A stretch of 64,000 bases of DNA from Paenibacillaceae bacterium (lineage in GTDB: Bacteria > Bacillota > Clostridia > Lachnospirales > Lachnospiraceae): contig SVDU01000019.1 in assembly GCA_015057705.1 (NCBI GenBank), forward strand, positions 1-64,000, read 5' to 3'. Below the pieces are notes generated by a model that had not been told where the DNA came from, ran no database searches, and saw nothing but the letters and a program-made list of their open reading frames with translations. Positions 36,654 through 46,349 of this stretch are shown piece by piece; positions within the stretch are counted from its first letter, which is position 1, and each line of letters starts with the position of its first letter. The position numbers were made by a program, and so were the translations under genes.

Positions 36654-38030
36654 ATGAAAGGGAAAATTAAAATAGTAACCATTGGAGGCGGGTCCAGTTA
36701 TACCCCCGAACTGATAGAAGGCTTTATCAAACGGAAAGAGGAACTTCCCATTGGAGAAATCTGGCTGGTGGATATTGAAGAGGGAAAAGAAAAGCTGGAA
36801 ATTGTAGGAAACCTTGCAAAACGTATGGTGAAAGCAGCAGGTCTTGACTGGGAGGTTCATTTAACTCTGGATCGGAGAGCGGCTTTAAAGGATGCAGATT
36901 TTGTTTCCACCCAGTTTCGGGTAGGACTTTTAGATGCACGGATTAAGGACGAACGGATTCCATTATCACACGGTGTAATCGGGCAGGAGACCAACGGTGC
37001 AGGCGGCATGTTTAAGGCATTCCGTACAGTTCCGGTCATTCTGGAAATTGTGGAGGATATGAAGGAACTCTGTCCGGATGCATGGCTTGTAAACTTTACA
37101 AACCCCTCAGGCATGGTGACCGAAGCAGTGATGCGTTACGGCAAATGGGATAAGGTAGTGGGTCTGTGCAACGTTCCCATTATGTGCAGAAAGATTGCGG
37201 CAGGAGCTTTGCAGGAAAAGGAAGAAGATTTGTTTTTCCGTTTCGGCGGCTTAAACCATTTCCACTGGCACAGAGTATGGAATCATGAGGGTGTGGAAAA
37301 AACAGGAGAAGTTCTCGAGTCGGTATATACAAAGCCGGATGGTCTTAAAAATGCCATGCAGGGGCTGAAAAGTTCCGGTGTACAAAATATTCCCAATATC
37401 GCCTTTTTAGCAGATCAGATCAGAGATCTTGGCATTATTCCATGTATGTATCACCGGTATTATTACATTACGGATGATATGCTGAAGGAAGAGCTGGAGG
37501 CGTTTGCAAAAGGGGAAACAAGAGCAGAGCTTGTAAAGAAGACGGAAGCAGAGCTATTTGAACTTTATAAGGATCCGGATTTAAATAGTAAGCCGGTTCA
37601 GCTGGAAAAGCGGGGCGGTGCATTCTATTCTGATGCTGCCTGTGAGCTGATCGCATCTATTTATAACGATAAGAAGACTACAATGGTTGTGAGCACCAGA
37701 AATAACGGCGCAATCTCCGATCTGCCGGATGATGTGGTTGTTGAAGTCAGCAGCATAATTACAGCAGGAGGACCGGTTCCCATCTCATGGGGCAGCTTTG
37801 ATTCTTCCACCAGAGGGCTGCTGCAGCTGATGAAGGACATGGAACTGACTACCATAAAAGCAGCGGTAACTGGTGATTACGGAACTGCACAGCAGGCATT
37901 TACATTAAATCCACTGGTACCCAGCGGTAAGATCGCGGGAACTATCCTTGATGAACTTTTAGTGGCTCACAAAAAGCATCTTCCCCAGTTTCAGGAAAAG
38001 ATTGCCCAGTTAGAAGCAGAAGGGAAATAA
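36654..38030 (+). CDS. 6-phospho-beta-glucosidase, glycoside hydrolase family 4
   Basis: 'KIVTIGGGSSYTPELIEGFI', 'GLLDARIKDERIPLSHGVIGQETNGAGGMFKAFRT', 'VGLCNVPI'. Confidence 0.92.
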   Translation: MKGKIKIVTIGGGSSYTPELIEGFIKRKEELPIGEIWLVDIEEGKEKLEIVGNLAKRMVKAAGLDWEVHLTLDRRAALKDADFVSTQFRVGLLDARIKDERIPLSHGVIGQETNGAGGMFKAFRTVPVILEIVEDMKELCPDAWLVNFTNPSGMVTEAVMRYGKWDKVVGLCNVPIMCRKIAAGALQEKEEDLFFRFGGLNHFHWHRVWNHEGVEKTGEVLESVYTKPDGLKNAMQGLKSSGVQNIPNIAFLADQIRDLGIIPCMYHRYYYITDDMLKEELEAFAKGETRAELVKKTEAELFELYKDPDLNSKPVQLEKRGGAFYSDAACELIASIYNDKKTTMVVSTRNNGAISDLPDDVVVEVSSIITAGGPVPISWGSFDSSTRGLLQLMKDMELTTIKAAVTGDYGTAQQAFTLNPLVPSGKIAGTILDELLVAHKKHLPQFQEKIAQLEAEGK

Positions 38031-38103
38031 TCAGCGGGACAGACAGAGTACCCTGTTGATAGACAAACTCATATCATACAGTATGAATCTGAATAATTGA
38101 GAA

Positions 38104-39459
38104 ATGCTGGTGATAAAAGTGAGTCTGTATAAAGATGGTTTAACGGGAGTAATTATTACTCCCTGCCAGGAAGAATATGTAAAAGCAAGGCAGGAGTGGA
38201 ACCGGGCGGTTCAGAAATTCCCGGAAGTAATTGTTTATTGCAGCCAGATTTCTGATATACAAAATGCAGTACATTATGCAAGACGGCATGAGATGGGAAT
38301 TCGAATCAGGTCAGGAGGTCATCATTATCAGGGTTATTCCACCGGAAACGGGGTACTGGTGATTGATGTGAGTCCAATGAAGGATATACGCCTTTCTGGT
38401 TCCGGACAGTGTGTTGTCATGGAAAGCGGTGTTCAAAACCGGGAAGTGTACAATTTTGCTGGAGAAAAGGGATATCCCTTTCCGGGAGGAACCTGTCCTA
38501 CTGTGGGAGCAGCTGGTTATACACTGGGAGGTGGCTGGGGATTTTCAAGCCGCTTCCTGGGGCTGGGCTGTGACAGCTTAAAAGCTGTGGAGATCGTTAA
38601 TTATGAAGGTAAGGTTTTAACTGCTGATGAAACCTGTAACCCGGATCTGTTCTGGGCTTTAAGAGGAGCTGGCGGAGGTGATTTTGGTGTTGTTACCTCT
38701 TTAAAGTTTCAGCTGCCGCCCAGAATAACATCGGTAACTCTGGTGGATCTTGAGTATATCAAACCTGGTCTTGAGGAAATGACGGGATTTTTAGGAGTCT
38801 GGCAGAAATGGCTGGTGGGTCTGGATCCGCGGATTACCATGAATATCAGTATGTACAATTCGCCCCAGGACGGACTTGGCATTTTCGGAAGAGGTTTGTT
38901 TTATGGTTCAGCCGGGGAAGCTGCGGGCATATTGAACCCTTTTGAAAGGGACGGAGCGGTTTTATCTTATGAGGAACTGTCGTTTTTTGAGGCCATGGAA
39001 AAAATACAATCTACTTATCCGGATTCTGAAAAGTTTCAGTCCACTGGTCGATTTGTTCAAAGAATGTACGGAGCAAAAGAACGGATACAGATTGCGGGCC
39101 TGATTGCAGAACGGGCGGAAGGCTCAGTTTATGCGGCAGTGACCGTCTATGCACTTGGCGGTAAGATCCGGGAGGTAAGCCCTGCCAGCACAGCTTATTT
39201 TTACAGGGATGCATCTTACATCATGGGGATTCAGTCTGTGTGGGAAAATGATTGCTATGGGGAGATTAACAGGCAGTGGCTTTATCCCAGGTTTCAGTAT
39301 CTAAAGTCAATTACGGAAGGCTCCTATATTAATTTTCCTTATAACAGGCTGACTGATTATGAGAAGGAGTATTACGGCGGGAATGTCTGCAGATTAAGAC
39401 AGACAGAGAGTCGGTATGATCCTTACCATGTATTCAGTTTTCCACAGGCGATCCGGTAA
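38104..39459 (+). CDS. FAD-binding oxidoreductase (berberine-bridge-like, probably bicovalent flavin)
   Basis: 'IRSGGHHYQGYS', 'GGTCPTVGAAGYTLGGGWGFSSRFLGLGCD', C-terminal BBE-like 'YYGGNVCRLRQTESRYDPYHVF'. Confidence 0.88.
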   Translation: MLVIKVSLYKDGLTGVIITPCQEEYVKARQEWNRAVQKFPEVIVYCSQISDIQNAVHYARRHEMGIRIRSGGHHYQGYSTGNGVLVIDVSPMKDIRLSGSGQCVVMESGVQNREVYNFAGEKGYPFPGGTCPTVGAAGYTLGGGWGFSSRFLGLGCDSLKAVEIVNYEGKVLTADETCNPDLFWALRGAGGGDFGVVTSLKFQLPPRITSVTLVDLEYIKPGLEEMTGFLGVWQKWLVGLDPRITMNISMYNSPQDGLGIFGRGLFYGSAGEAAGILNPFERDGAVLSYEELSFFEAMEKIQSTYPDSEKFQSTGRFVQRMYGAKERIQIAGLIAERAEGSVYAAVTVYALGGKIREVSPASTAYFYRDASYIMGIQSVWENDCYGEINRQWLYPRFQYLKSITEGSYINFPYNRLTDYEKEYYGGNVCRLRQTESRYDPYHVFSFPQAIR

Positions 39460-39718
39460 CAGGTAAAGGCGTTAAAGAGATAATGTTGTAAAACTTAAAT
39501 CCTCAGATAGAGATGTTCTGGGGATTTTTGCTGTTACAGGGTGGCTTTGGACTTTGGTATTCTTATTTGGGGCATAGGTAAAGAGCTATCTGTGGCCATG
39601 CCTCAATTAGAGAAATAGGAGTCAGAAAATTGGAGAAGTGGGGTAGATATATAAAATTGAAGTTATCTATGCCTCATTCTTCTTCTACAGCGGTCAAACA
39701 TGTAACACGCTCCTTAAC

Positions 39719-39747
39719 TTGACGCAAGTAGAAAACGGTGTTATACT
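39719..39747 (+). promoter_or_regulatory. Promoter TTGACG-N17-TATACT
   Basis: -35 39719-39724, -10 39742-39747, about 15 nt upstream of the preQ1 aptamer. Confidence 0.65.
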
Positions 39748-39761
39748 TTTAACCGCATAGA

Positions 39762-39803
39762 AGACAGTTCATTAGTACCATCCTGTCTATAAACAAAACT
39801 AGG
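39762..39803 (+). ncRNA. preQ1-I riboswitch aptamer
   Basis: AGACAG-TTCATTAGTACCATC-CTGTCT-ATAAACAAAACTAGG: P1 AGACAG/CTGTCT, A-rich tail, pseudoknot TAGT/ACTA; directly upstream of queuosine genes. Confidence 0.8.
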
Positions 39804-39872
39804 GCTGATTTTAATATTGTTGGAACGAAAAGTTATTGCAGTTTTTATAGCTTTTTTTTCGTGCAGATAGAG

Positions 39873-39905
39873 AAAGCAGACATAGTCATATGTCTGCTTT
39901 TTTTG
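39873..39905 (+). terminator. Intrinsic terminator (preQ1 expression platform candidate)
   Basis: AAAGCAGACATA-GTCA-TATGTCTGCTTT followed by TTTT. Confidence 0.85.
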
Positions 39906-39961
39906 CAATAATACGGCAAAGTTAAAATTCTGCCTCTGAATTTCGAAAGGACAAAGAGACA

Positions 39962-40399
39962 ATGTATTATCTGGAAACAGAACAAAGCTTTGACTCCGCT
40001 CATTTTTTAAAGGGCTATGATGGAAAATGCAAAAATATCCACGGTCACAGATGGCGGGTTGTAATTGAAATTGAAAGCCCCACACTTCAAAAAGAAGGAC
40101 AGACACAGGGGATGATTGTTGATTTCTCCAAGTTGAAACAGGATTTAAAAAAAGAAATCGATTATTTCGACCATTCGCTGATCATGGAAACAGACACGTT
40201 AAAGTCTAATACCCTTACGGCTCTTAAAGAAGAGGGTTTTTTGCTGGTCGAAGTAAATTTTCGTCCCACAGCAGAAGAATTTTCAAGATACTTTTATGAA
40301 AGAATGAGCCAAAGAGGTTATGACGTGAAATCTGCCAAAGTGTATGAGACTCCTGCAAACTGTGCTTCTTATGAGGAGGATAGCCATGGCAGATTATAA
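39962..40399 (+). CDS. queD: 6-carboxytetrahydropterin synthase QueD
   Basis: 'FDSAHFLKGYDGKCKNIHGHRWRV', 'DFSKLKQDL', 'RPTAEEFSRYFYE'; first gene of a que operon. Confidence 0.92.
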   Translation: MYYLETEQSFDSAHFLKGYDGKCKNIHGHRWRVVIEIESPTLQKEGQTQGMIVDFSKLKQDLKKEIDYFDHSLIMETDTLKSNTLTALKEEGFLLVEVNFRPTAEEFSRYFYERMSQRGYDVKSAKVYETPANCASYEEDSHGRL

Positions 40400-41054
40400 T
40401 GTGGCGGAAACCTTTGTAAGCATTAACGGAGAGGGGGTATATGCCGGTCAGCTGGCTGTATTTATCCGTTTTTATGGCTGCAATCTTTCCTGCTCTTACT
40501 GCGATACCGCCTGGGCCAAAGATGCCCTGACACCTGGGAAAATAATGAGTGAACTTGATATTTATGAATACATAAAAGAAACTGGTATAAAAAATGTAAC
40601 TCTCACGGGAGGCGAGCCCCTGATCCAGCCTGGCATCGGAGATCTTCTTTCTCTTCTTTTATTGGACGAGGAACTTCGTGTGGAGGTTGAAACAAACGGA
40701 AGTGCAGACATTTCAACCTGTCAGAGAGAAACAAATGCACTTACCTTTACCATGGATTATAAACTTCCGGGAAGCGGAATGGAAACTGCTATGAAGCTTT
40801 CTAACTTTGATTATTTGAAACAGAAGGATACGATAAAATTTGTTGCAGAAAGTATAACGGATCTGAGAAGGGCTGTGGAGGTGATTGACCGCTATCAGCT
40901 TTCCGGCCGGTGCCATCTTTATTTTAGCACCGTTTTTGGCAGTCTTTCATTGCCTGATGTAGTGGAGTTTATGAAACAGAACCAGTTAAATGATGTGACT
41001 CTTCAGCTGCAGATGCATAAAATCATCTGGGGATCCGATGCAGTGGGCGTTTAA
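40386..41054 (+). CDS. queE: 7-carboxy-7-deazaguanine synthase QueE (radical SAM)
   Basis: '[17 protein letters not shown]', '[13 protein letters not shown]'. Confidence 0.92.
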   Translation: MADYNVAETFVSINGEGVYAGQLAVFIRFYGCNLSCSYCDTAWAKDALTPGKIMSELDIYEYIKETGIKNVTLTGGEPLIQPGIGDLLSLLLLDEELRVEVETNGSADISTCQRETNALTFTMDYKLPGSGMETAMKLSNFDYLKQKDTIKFVAESITDLRRAVEVIDRYQLSGRCHLYFSTVFGSLSLPDVVEFMKQNQLNDVTLQLQMHKIIWGSDAVGV

Positions 41055-41074
41055 TCAGAAGGGAGAGATGCGCA

Positions 41075-41641
41075 GTGGCTATTGATACAGACGCAATTCA
41101 GACCCATGTGAGGGGGATATTAAAGGCATTGGGCGAGGACCCGGACAGGGAAGGCTTAAAAGATACGCCGTCCAGGGTTGCGAAGATGTACGGGGAAGTT
41201 TTTGAAGGGATCAATTACTCTAACCATGAAATTGCACTTATGTTTGGAAAAACCTTTGAAGAGGATATGGATACAAACGGTGTAGGAGATGACATGGTGG
41301 TGGTAAAGGACATAGAGGTGTTCAGTTACTGTGAACACCATATGGCGCTGATGTACGATATGAAAGTTGCCGTGGCTTATATACCAAATGGGAAAGTGAT
41401 TGGATTAAGTAAAATTGCCAGAATTGCCGATATGGCAGCCAGGAGACTTCAGCTTCAGGAGAGAATTGGTTCAGATATAGCAGAAATTTTGGCAGAAGTT
41501 ACCGGTTCAGAGGATATAGAAGTGGTAATTGAGGGCAGTCACAGCTGTATGACTGCCAGAGGGATAAAAAGTTCTTCGGCCAGGACGAAAACAGTCACGT
41601 TAAGAGGACGTTTTAAGTCGGAGCCGGAATTACGTATATAA
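41075..41641 (+). CDS. folE: GTP cyclohydrolase I
   Basis: '[20 protein letters not shown]', '[31 protein letters not shown]', 'HSCMTARGI'. Confidence 0.95.
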   Translation: MAIDTDAIQTHVRGILKALGEDPDREGLKDTPSRVAKMYGEVFEGINYSNHEIALMFGKTFEEDMDTNGVGDDMVVVKDIEVFSYCEHHMALMYDMKVAVAYIPNGKVIGLSKIARIADMAARRLQLQERIGSDIAEILAEVTGSEDIEVVIEGSHSCMTARGIKSSSARTKTVTLRGRFKSEPELRI

Positions 41642-41674
41642 AAATTGTATAAGAAAATAGAAACGGAGAGAATC

Positions 41675-42352
41675 ATGAAAGCACTGGTATTATTAAGCGG
41701 GGGCGTCGACAGCGCTACCTGCCTTGGTATGGCAATTGAAGAATATGGCAGAAAGAATGTATGTGGTTTGTCCATTTCATATGGGCAAAAGCATGCAAAA
41801 GAGCTGGAAGCTGCAAAAAAGATTGCAGATTATTATGAGATAGAATTTATAAGTCTGGATTTAAGCACAATATTTGCTTACAGTGACTGTTCCTTATTAA
41901 CCCAGTCTCAACAAGAGATACCAAGAGAAAGCTATGCAAAGCAGCTTGAAAGCAGCGAAGGAAAACCGGTATCTACCTACGTTCCCTTCCGCAACGGATT
42001 GTTTCTTTCCTCAGCAGCCAGTATCGCTCTGTCAAAAGGCTGCAGCGTGATCTATTACGGAGCTCACAGTGATGATGCGGCAGGGAATGCCTATCCGGAC
42101 TGCAGCAGTTCTTTTCAGGAAGCAATAAGCCGCGCTGTCTACATTGGAAGCGGGAATCAGCTTACCATAAAAGCTCCATTTGTGTTATGGACTAAAGCAG
42201 AGGTTGTGGAGCGGGGGGTGATGCTTCATGTCCCTTATGAACTGACATGGAGCTGCTATGAAGGCGGAGAGGAACCATGCGGAAAATGCGGTACCTGCAT
42301 AGATCGTGCAGAGGCCTTTGCAAAGAATGGAATGGAAGATCCGGCTTTATAG
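41675..42352 (+). CDS. queC: 7-cyano-7-deazaguanine synthase QueC
   Basis: '[17 protein letters not shown]', C-terminal '[22 protein letters not shown]' zinc motif. Confidence 0.95.
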   Translation: MKALVLLSGGVDSATCLGMAIEEYGRKNVCGLSISYGQKHAKELEAAKKIADYYEIEFISLDLSTIFAYSDCSLLTQSQQEIPRESYAKQLESSEGKPVSTYVPFRNGLFLSSAASIALSKGCSVIYYGAHSDDAAGNAYPDCSSSFQEAISRAVYIGSGNQLTIKAPFVLWTKAEVVERGVMLHVPYELTWSCYEGGEEPCGKCGTCIDRAEAFAKNGMEDPAL

Positions 42353-42365
42353 AGAGGAGAATAAG

Positions 42366-42863
42366 ATGTCAGGAAGAAATTCAGAGGAAACTAAAGGTCT
42401 GACCCATTTGGGAAGCCAGGGAACTGTTTATGAAACGGATTATAATCCAGGAGTTTTAGAGACCTTTTTAAACAAGCATCCCGATAACGATTACTTTGTG
42501 AAATTCAACTGTCCGGAATTTACCAGCCTTTGCCCTATTACCGGACAGCCGGATTTCGCATCCATAACCATCTCTTACGTTCCAGGGGAACAGATGGTGG
42601 AGAGTAAATCCTTAAAACTCTATTTATTCAGCTTCAGAAACCACGGAGATTTCCATGAGGACTGTATGAATATAATTATGAAAGATTTGATTGCATTAAT
42701 GCACCCCAAATATATTGAAGTGTGGGGAAAATTCACTCCCAGAGGCGGCATTTCCATTGATCCCTACTGTAACTATGGAAAGCCGGGAACCAGATGGGAA
42801 GAGGTGGCATGGGAGCGGCTTAAGTCCCACGATCTTTATCCGGAACGGGTGAATAACCGTTAG
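42366..42863 (+). CDS. queF: NADPH-dependent 7-cyano-7-deazaguanine reductase QueF
   Basis: '[14 protein letters not shown]', '[24 protein letters not shown]', '[10 protein letters not shown]'. Confidence 0.95.
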   Translation: MSGRNSEETKGLTHLGSQGTVYETDYNPGVLETFLNKHPDNDYFVKFNCPEFTSLCPITGQPDFASITISYVPGEQMVESKSLKLYLFSFRNHGDFHEDCMNIIMKDLIALMHPKYIEVWGKFTPRGGISIDPYCNYGKPGTRWEEVAWERLKSHDLYPERVNNR

Positions 42864-42865
42864 GA

Positions 42866-43828
42866 TTAACTGCTGTGGTTTAAGATGAATTCCCGTTTGA
42901 TTAAGAGGAGTCTGTGCAATTGCTTTAAAATGTAAAAGAGTATGGCTCTTGCTTCAAATTCTTCTCTGCTTAAGGGAAGCTCATGATCTTTTAAATCCAG
43001 CAAAAGCAGATTTAAATCTTTTAACAGTCCCTCCACCGTGTTATCTCTGTGATAGCCCTGTTCGATTTTTGCTAACAGCTCAGAAACTTCCATTGCTTCT
43101 TTTGGAAGACAGGAAATTGACCGGATATTTTCATAGATTTCATAAAGCAGGAGGCTTTGCTGCCTGCGCATTTCAATATAATCAACCTCATAGGTATCTT
43201 TTTTAAACAGAGCATTGTTATAATTCGTTAAGGCACAGGCTTTGGCTGAGCGGAGGGCCTTTTGCAGAGACAGAAGGTCCGCCGGTCTGCAGCTGTCTTT
43301 GTCTTCAGAATAGAGAAAACAGGACATCTGGCTTAAGGTGTCTTTTATGCAGATATCCACTTCGTCAGAAAGCTTTTTAAATTCATCTTTCTTTCTTCGC
43401 AGGTGCAGATTCACTAAAATCCCAACTGTCGTACCGATTAGAAAGAGAGCTGCCTCATTGGCGACCAGTGCAGCAGTCATAGACCGTTCAGTGAGAAAAT
43501 GGGTGATGAGTACGGAATCCATGGCTATGGCTTCGCCCCAGTCTGCATAGAAGCATAAAAGAGCGAAGAGAAATAAATATCCTGCAAATGCAGGAAGGGT
43601 GAAGCCCAGAATTCTGAAAAGGAAACGGGCGATCAGGAGAGCACACACAAAAGCCAGTGTCCGGTTTCTGGCACTTTTTATGGTTTCTTTCTTTGTATTC
43701 TGAATGCTGAGCACTGTGATGATTCCGGCTGTAGCGGAATAACGAAGCCCCAGTTCTCCGGCAATTGCGATGGAGAGCACGGCGGCTACAGCAATTTTTA
43801 AACTTTTTATAATGGTATCCCTATTCAT
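42866..43828 (-). CDS. Aromatic acid exporter family (FUSC/DUF939-like) membrane protein
   Basis: 'SLKIAVAAVLSIAIAGELGLRYSATAGIITVLSIQNTKKET' N-terminus and TM profile. Confidence 0.82.
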   Translation of the reverse strand: MNRDTIIKSLKIAVAAVLSIAIAGELGLRYSATAGIITVLSIQNTKKETIKSARNRTLAFVCALLIARFLFRILGFTLPAFAGYLFLFALLCFYADWGEAIAMDSVLITHFLTERSMTAALVANEAALFLIGTTVGILVNLHLRRKKDEFKKLSDEVDICIKDTLSQMSCFLYSEDKDSCRPADLLSLQKALRSAKACALTNYNNALFKKDTYEVDYIEMRRQQSLLLYEIYENIRSISCLPKEAMEVSELLAKIEQGYHRDNTVEGLLKDLNLLLLDLKDHELPLSREEFEARAILFYILKQLHRLLLIKREFILNHSS

Positions 43829-43854
43829 GGCTCCTCCTTTCTGGATTCCTTCCG

Positions 43855-45186
43855 TTAATATCCCCGTTCTTTCAGCTTATGTATCAGATCTGTATAGAAT
43901 CCCATCACATCAAAGCCTTCTATGTTCTTGCGTGTTAGGTCAATGACATCTCCGTGAGAGATTCCTTGTTTTCCTTTTGGCTTCAGGACGCCTAAATCAT
44001 TTCCCCAAACCATGGAACTGGTAGAAACCAGACCGTCGTTCTTACCTCCCCCAAGAATCCGGATGATCAGATAGCCCAGATTCAAAGGAAACATGGCACT
44101 TTTTGCAGAACCCATCTGTGATCCTGTACTTTGACAGTATACACCGGGAGCATCAGTCATAATCCCATTGAGCCGGGCACATTCCCTGTCAGTTAAATCT
44201 CTTAATCCGCTTAAAAAGTCTGGATTGTCATCACCAAGAAGAGTAAACAGGGATTCATATTTTTTCCCGATGAATTTAACAAATTCAGGAGAGATACGGT
44301 CAAGAATCCGGCATACATAATTGCAGCCGTAGTGAGGGGTATTGATGGTTGTGATAGATGCAACATACCTATCCATGCCAAGACAGCTGACGGCATACCG
44401 GCTGTCGAGCCCTCCTTTTGAATGGGCGATAATATTTACTTTTTCACAGCCGGTATCTTTAACAATCTTTAAAATACAGGCTTTGATTTCTTCTGCACAT
44501 TGTTCCACAGAAGCGGAAGATTGATGGTTGCTGTAAAAAATGGTGGCTCCGTGCCGGTTTAATTCGTCTGGAATTCTTCCCCAATAGTTAAAGTTTTTCC
44601 AGTCTCTGAAAAATATACCGTGAACCATTAATATGGGGTATTTGGTTTTGCATAATTCTTCATCTTTCCATTTTTCGTAGAACTGTTGCTTTTCCATTGA
44701 GAAATCATATTCTTTCCGCGAAACTTCAATGAAACTGTGAAGCAGAAACAGATTCAATCCCGGAATCCACCAGAACAGCAAGAGTGCAATCCTTTTGAAA
44801 AATCCAAGCTGTCCGGAACAGGTAAAGATTCGTATAATACCATTCATAAACAGTAAATAAAGTAGAATGGCGCAAATGATTCCATTCATAATAAGAAGGC
44901 GTGCCGGTGTAGCTGTCTTGAAAATCAGAAATAGATAAATTGCTGTTTCAATCAGAAAAGTCACGATTGACGCAAGCACCAGCTCATAACCGCCATGGAG
45001 AATTTTAAGCCTTTGCCCCTTACAGCTGGTATTCACAGGTATAATATGGCAGTAAAGATAAAAAAGCATCAAACCAGTACAGGAGAGAACACGTATCAGT
45101 TTGTCTGGTATCATGGGAGACAGCAGCACCAGATTAAATAAAAGCATTAGGAAAAAATAACGGATTGTTCGTTCTATGTAAGTCAA
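43855..45186 (-). CDS. Membrane-associated lipase/alpha-beta hydrolase
   Basis: N-terminal TM segments, 'PILMVHGIFFRDWKNFNYWGRIPDEL', 'NIIAHSKGGLDSRYA'. TTG start at 45186 with AGGAGG. Confidence 0.75.
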   Translation of the reverse strand: MTYIERTIRYFFLMLLFNLVLLSPMIPDKLIRVLSCTGLMLFYLYCHIIPVNTSCKGQRLKILHGGYELVLASIVTFLIETAIYLFLIFKTATPARLLIMNGIICAILLYLLFMNGIIRIFTCSGQLGFFKRIALLLFWWIPGLNLFLLHSFIEVSRKEYDFSMEKQQFYEKWKDEELCKTKYPILMVHGIFFRDWKNFNYWGRIPDELNRHGATIFYSNHQSSASVEQCAEEIKACILKIVKDTGCEKVNIIAHSKGGLDSRYAVSCLGMDRYVASITTINTPHYGCNYVCRILDRISPEFVKFIGKKYESLFTLLGDDNPDFLSGLRDLTDRECARLNGIMTDAPGVYCQSTGSQMGSAKSAMFPLNLGYLIIRILGGGKNDGLVSTSSMVWGNDLGVLKPKGKQGISHGDVIDLTRKNIEGFDVMGFYTDLIHKLKERGY

Positions 45187-45351
45187 AGCATTTCCTCCTA
45201 TTTTTTTTGACTTAGATTGTACCACATTTTCCCTGATCTGGATAGAGGAGTATGTTCCTTTGTTTGTTAAGCCTAATCAATACTGAATAATCCGGGAGAA
45301 TATTGAAACACTAAAAACGAATTGGTCATGTTTAAAAGGAGGCGAATAACT

Positions 45352-45654
45352 ATGTCAGAAAATAAGACGAAAGGTGTTGGAGCCGATCTGGCTATGATGG
45401 CTCTTGATGATATCCCGTCACCCAAGGCAGATGCAAAGGAGATTGTTGCTCTGGTCAAAGAAAGCGGCCGGGTAACCGGATACCAGTTGTCTGACGGCAG
45501 AACACTGAATAAAGAAGAAGGTGTCATGCTTGCCAGACAGGGTGAAATAAAGGGTGTCGGTGTAGCGTCCAGAAATGGCAATGAATACTTAAAATCACTT
45601 CCTGACGGAACAGAGAATAATAATTTAAGTAATCTGCCATCTGTAAAAAATTAA
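45352..45654 (+). CDS. DUF3892 domain-containing protein
   Basis: 'EIVALVKESGRVTGYQLSDGRTLNKEEGVMLARQGEIKGVGVASRNGNEYLKSLPDG'. Confidence 0.8.
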   Translation: MSENKTKGVGADLAMMALDDIPSPKADAKEIVALVKESGRVTGYQLSDGRTLNKEEGVMLARQGEIKGVGVASRNGNEYLKSLPDGTENNNLSNLPSVKN

Positions 45655-45664
45655 CAGAATGTTT

Positions 45665-45704
45665 AAAAAAGGTTCAGCCCTCATGGGGGCTCGGACCTTT
45701 TTTC
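45665..45704 (+). terminator. Intrinsic terminator
   Basis: AAAAAAGGTTCAGCCCTCATGGGGGCTCGGACCTTTTTT. Confidence 0.8.
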
Positions 45705-45743
45705 ATGTTGGTGTTAAAATTCTGAAAGGAAAAAAAATACATA

Positions 45744-45772
45744 TTGACACAGGAACTGGAGAAGAGTAGAAT
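45744..45772 (+). promoter_or_regulatory. Promoter TTGACA-N17-TAGAAT
   Basis: -35 45744-45749, -10 45767-45772, upstream of the MarR gene. Confidence 0.6.
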
Positions 45773-45830
45773 GATGAACGTTGGTAAATGTTAATGGTGT
45801 TAAGTAATTAAAAGGGGATAGAAAATTTTG

Positions 45831-46325
45831 ATGGATGAAAAAGAAAAATACATAAAAAAGGTAAAAACCCACCTGGCAGTTATGATGGGGAAAGGGAGAA
45901 AAGTGGATAAAATCCTGCTGTCCCAGGGACTGACCCGTCTTGAACTGTTTGCGATTCAGCAGATATATGAAGCAACCAACGGAGATCAGGAACAAAAGGG
46001 CATTTATGTATCAGCACTGGCAAAAAAAATGGATATTGTCTTACCTTCTGCATCACGTACCTTAAATTCCCTGGAAAAGCGGGGACTGATATCCAGGGAG
46101 ATTGATCCTGACAACAGAAGGAATATTTGTGTCATGCTTACGGAAAAGGGATATTTCGTACGAAAAAAGTGTCTGGAGAAAGTGAATCTCATGGTGGGAA
46201 GAGTTGTGGAAGGCATGGGAATGGAGGATATGGATCAGCTAATCACATTATGGAATCGTTTTATTGATCAGATGGAACGTGCAGTGAATGATATGACGGA
46301 AGAAATTGACGAAACGACAGATTGA
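45831..46325 (+). CDS. MarR family transcriptional regulator
   Basis: 'YVSALAKKMDIVLPSASRTLNSLEKRGLISREIDPDNRRNICVMLTEKG'. Confidence 0.9.
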   Translation: MDEKEKYIKKVKTHLAVMMGKGRKVDKILLSQGLTRLELFAIQQIYEATNGDQEQKGIYVSALAKKMDIVLPSASRTLNSLEKRGLISREIDPDNRRNICVMLTEKGYFVRKKCLEKVNLMVGRVVEGMGMEDMDQLITLWNRFIDQMERAVNDMTEEIDETTD

Positions 46326-46349
46326 TGAAACAGAAAAGAGGGAACTGAC

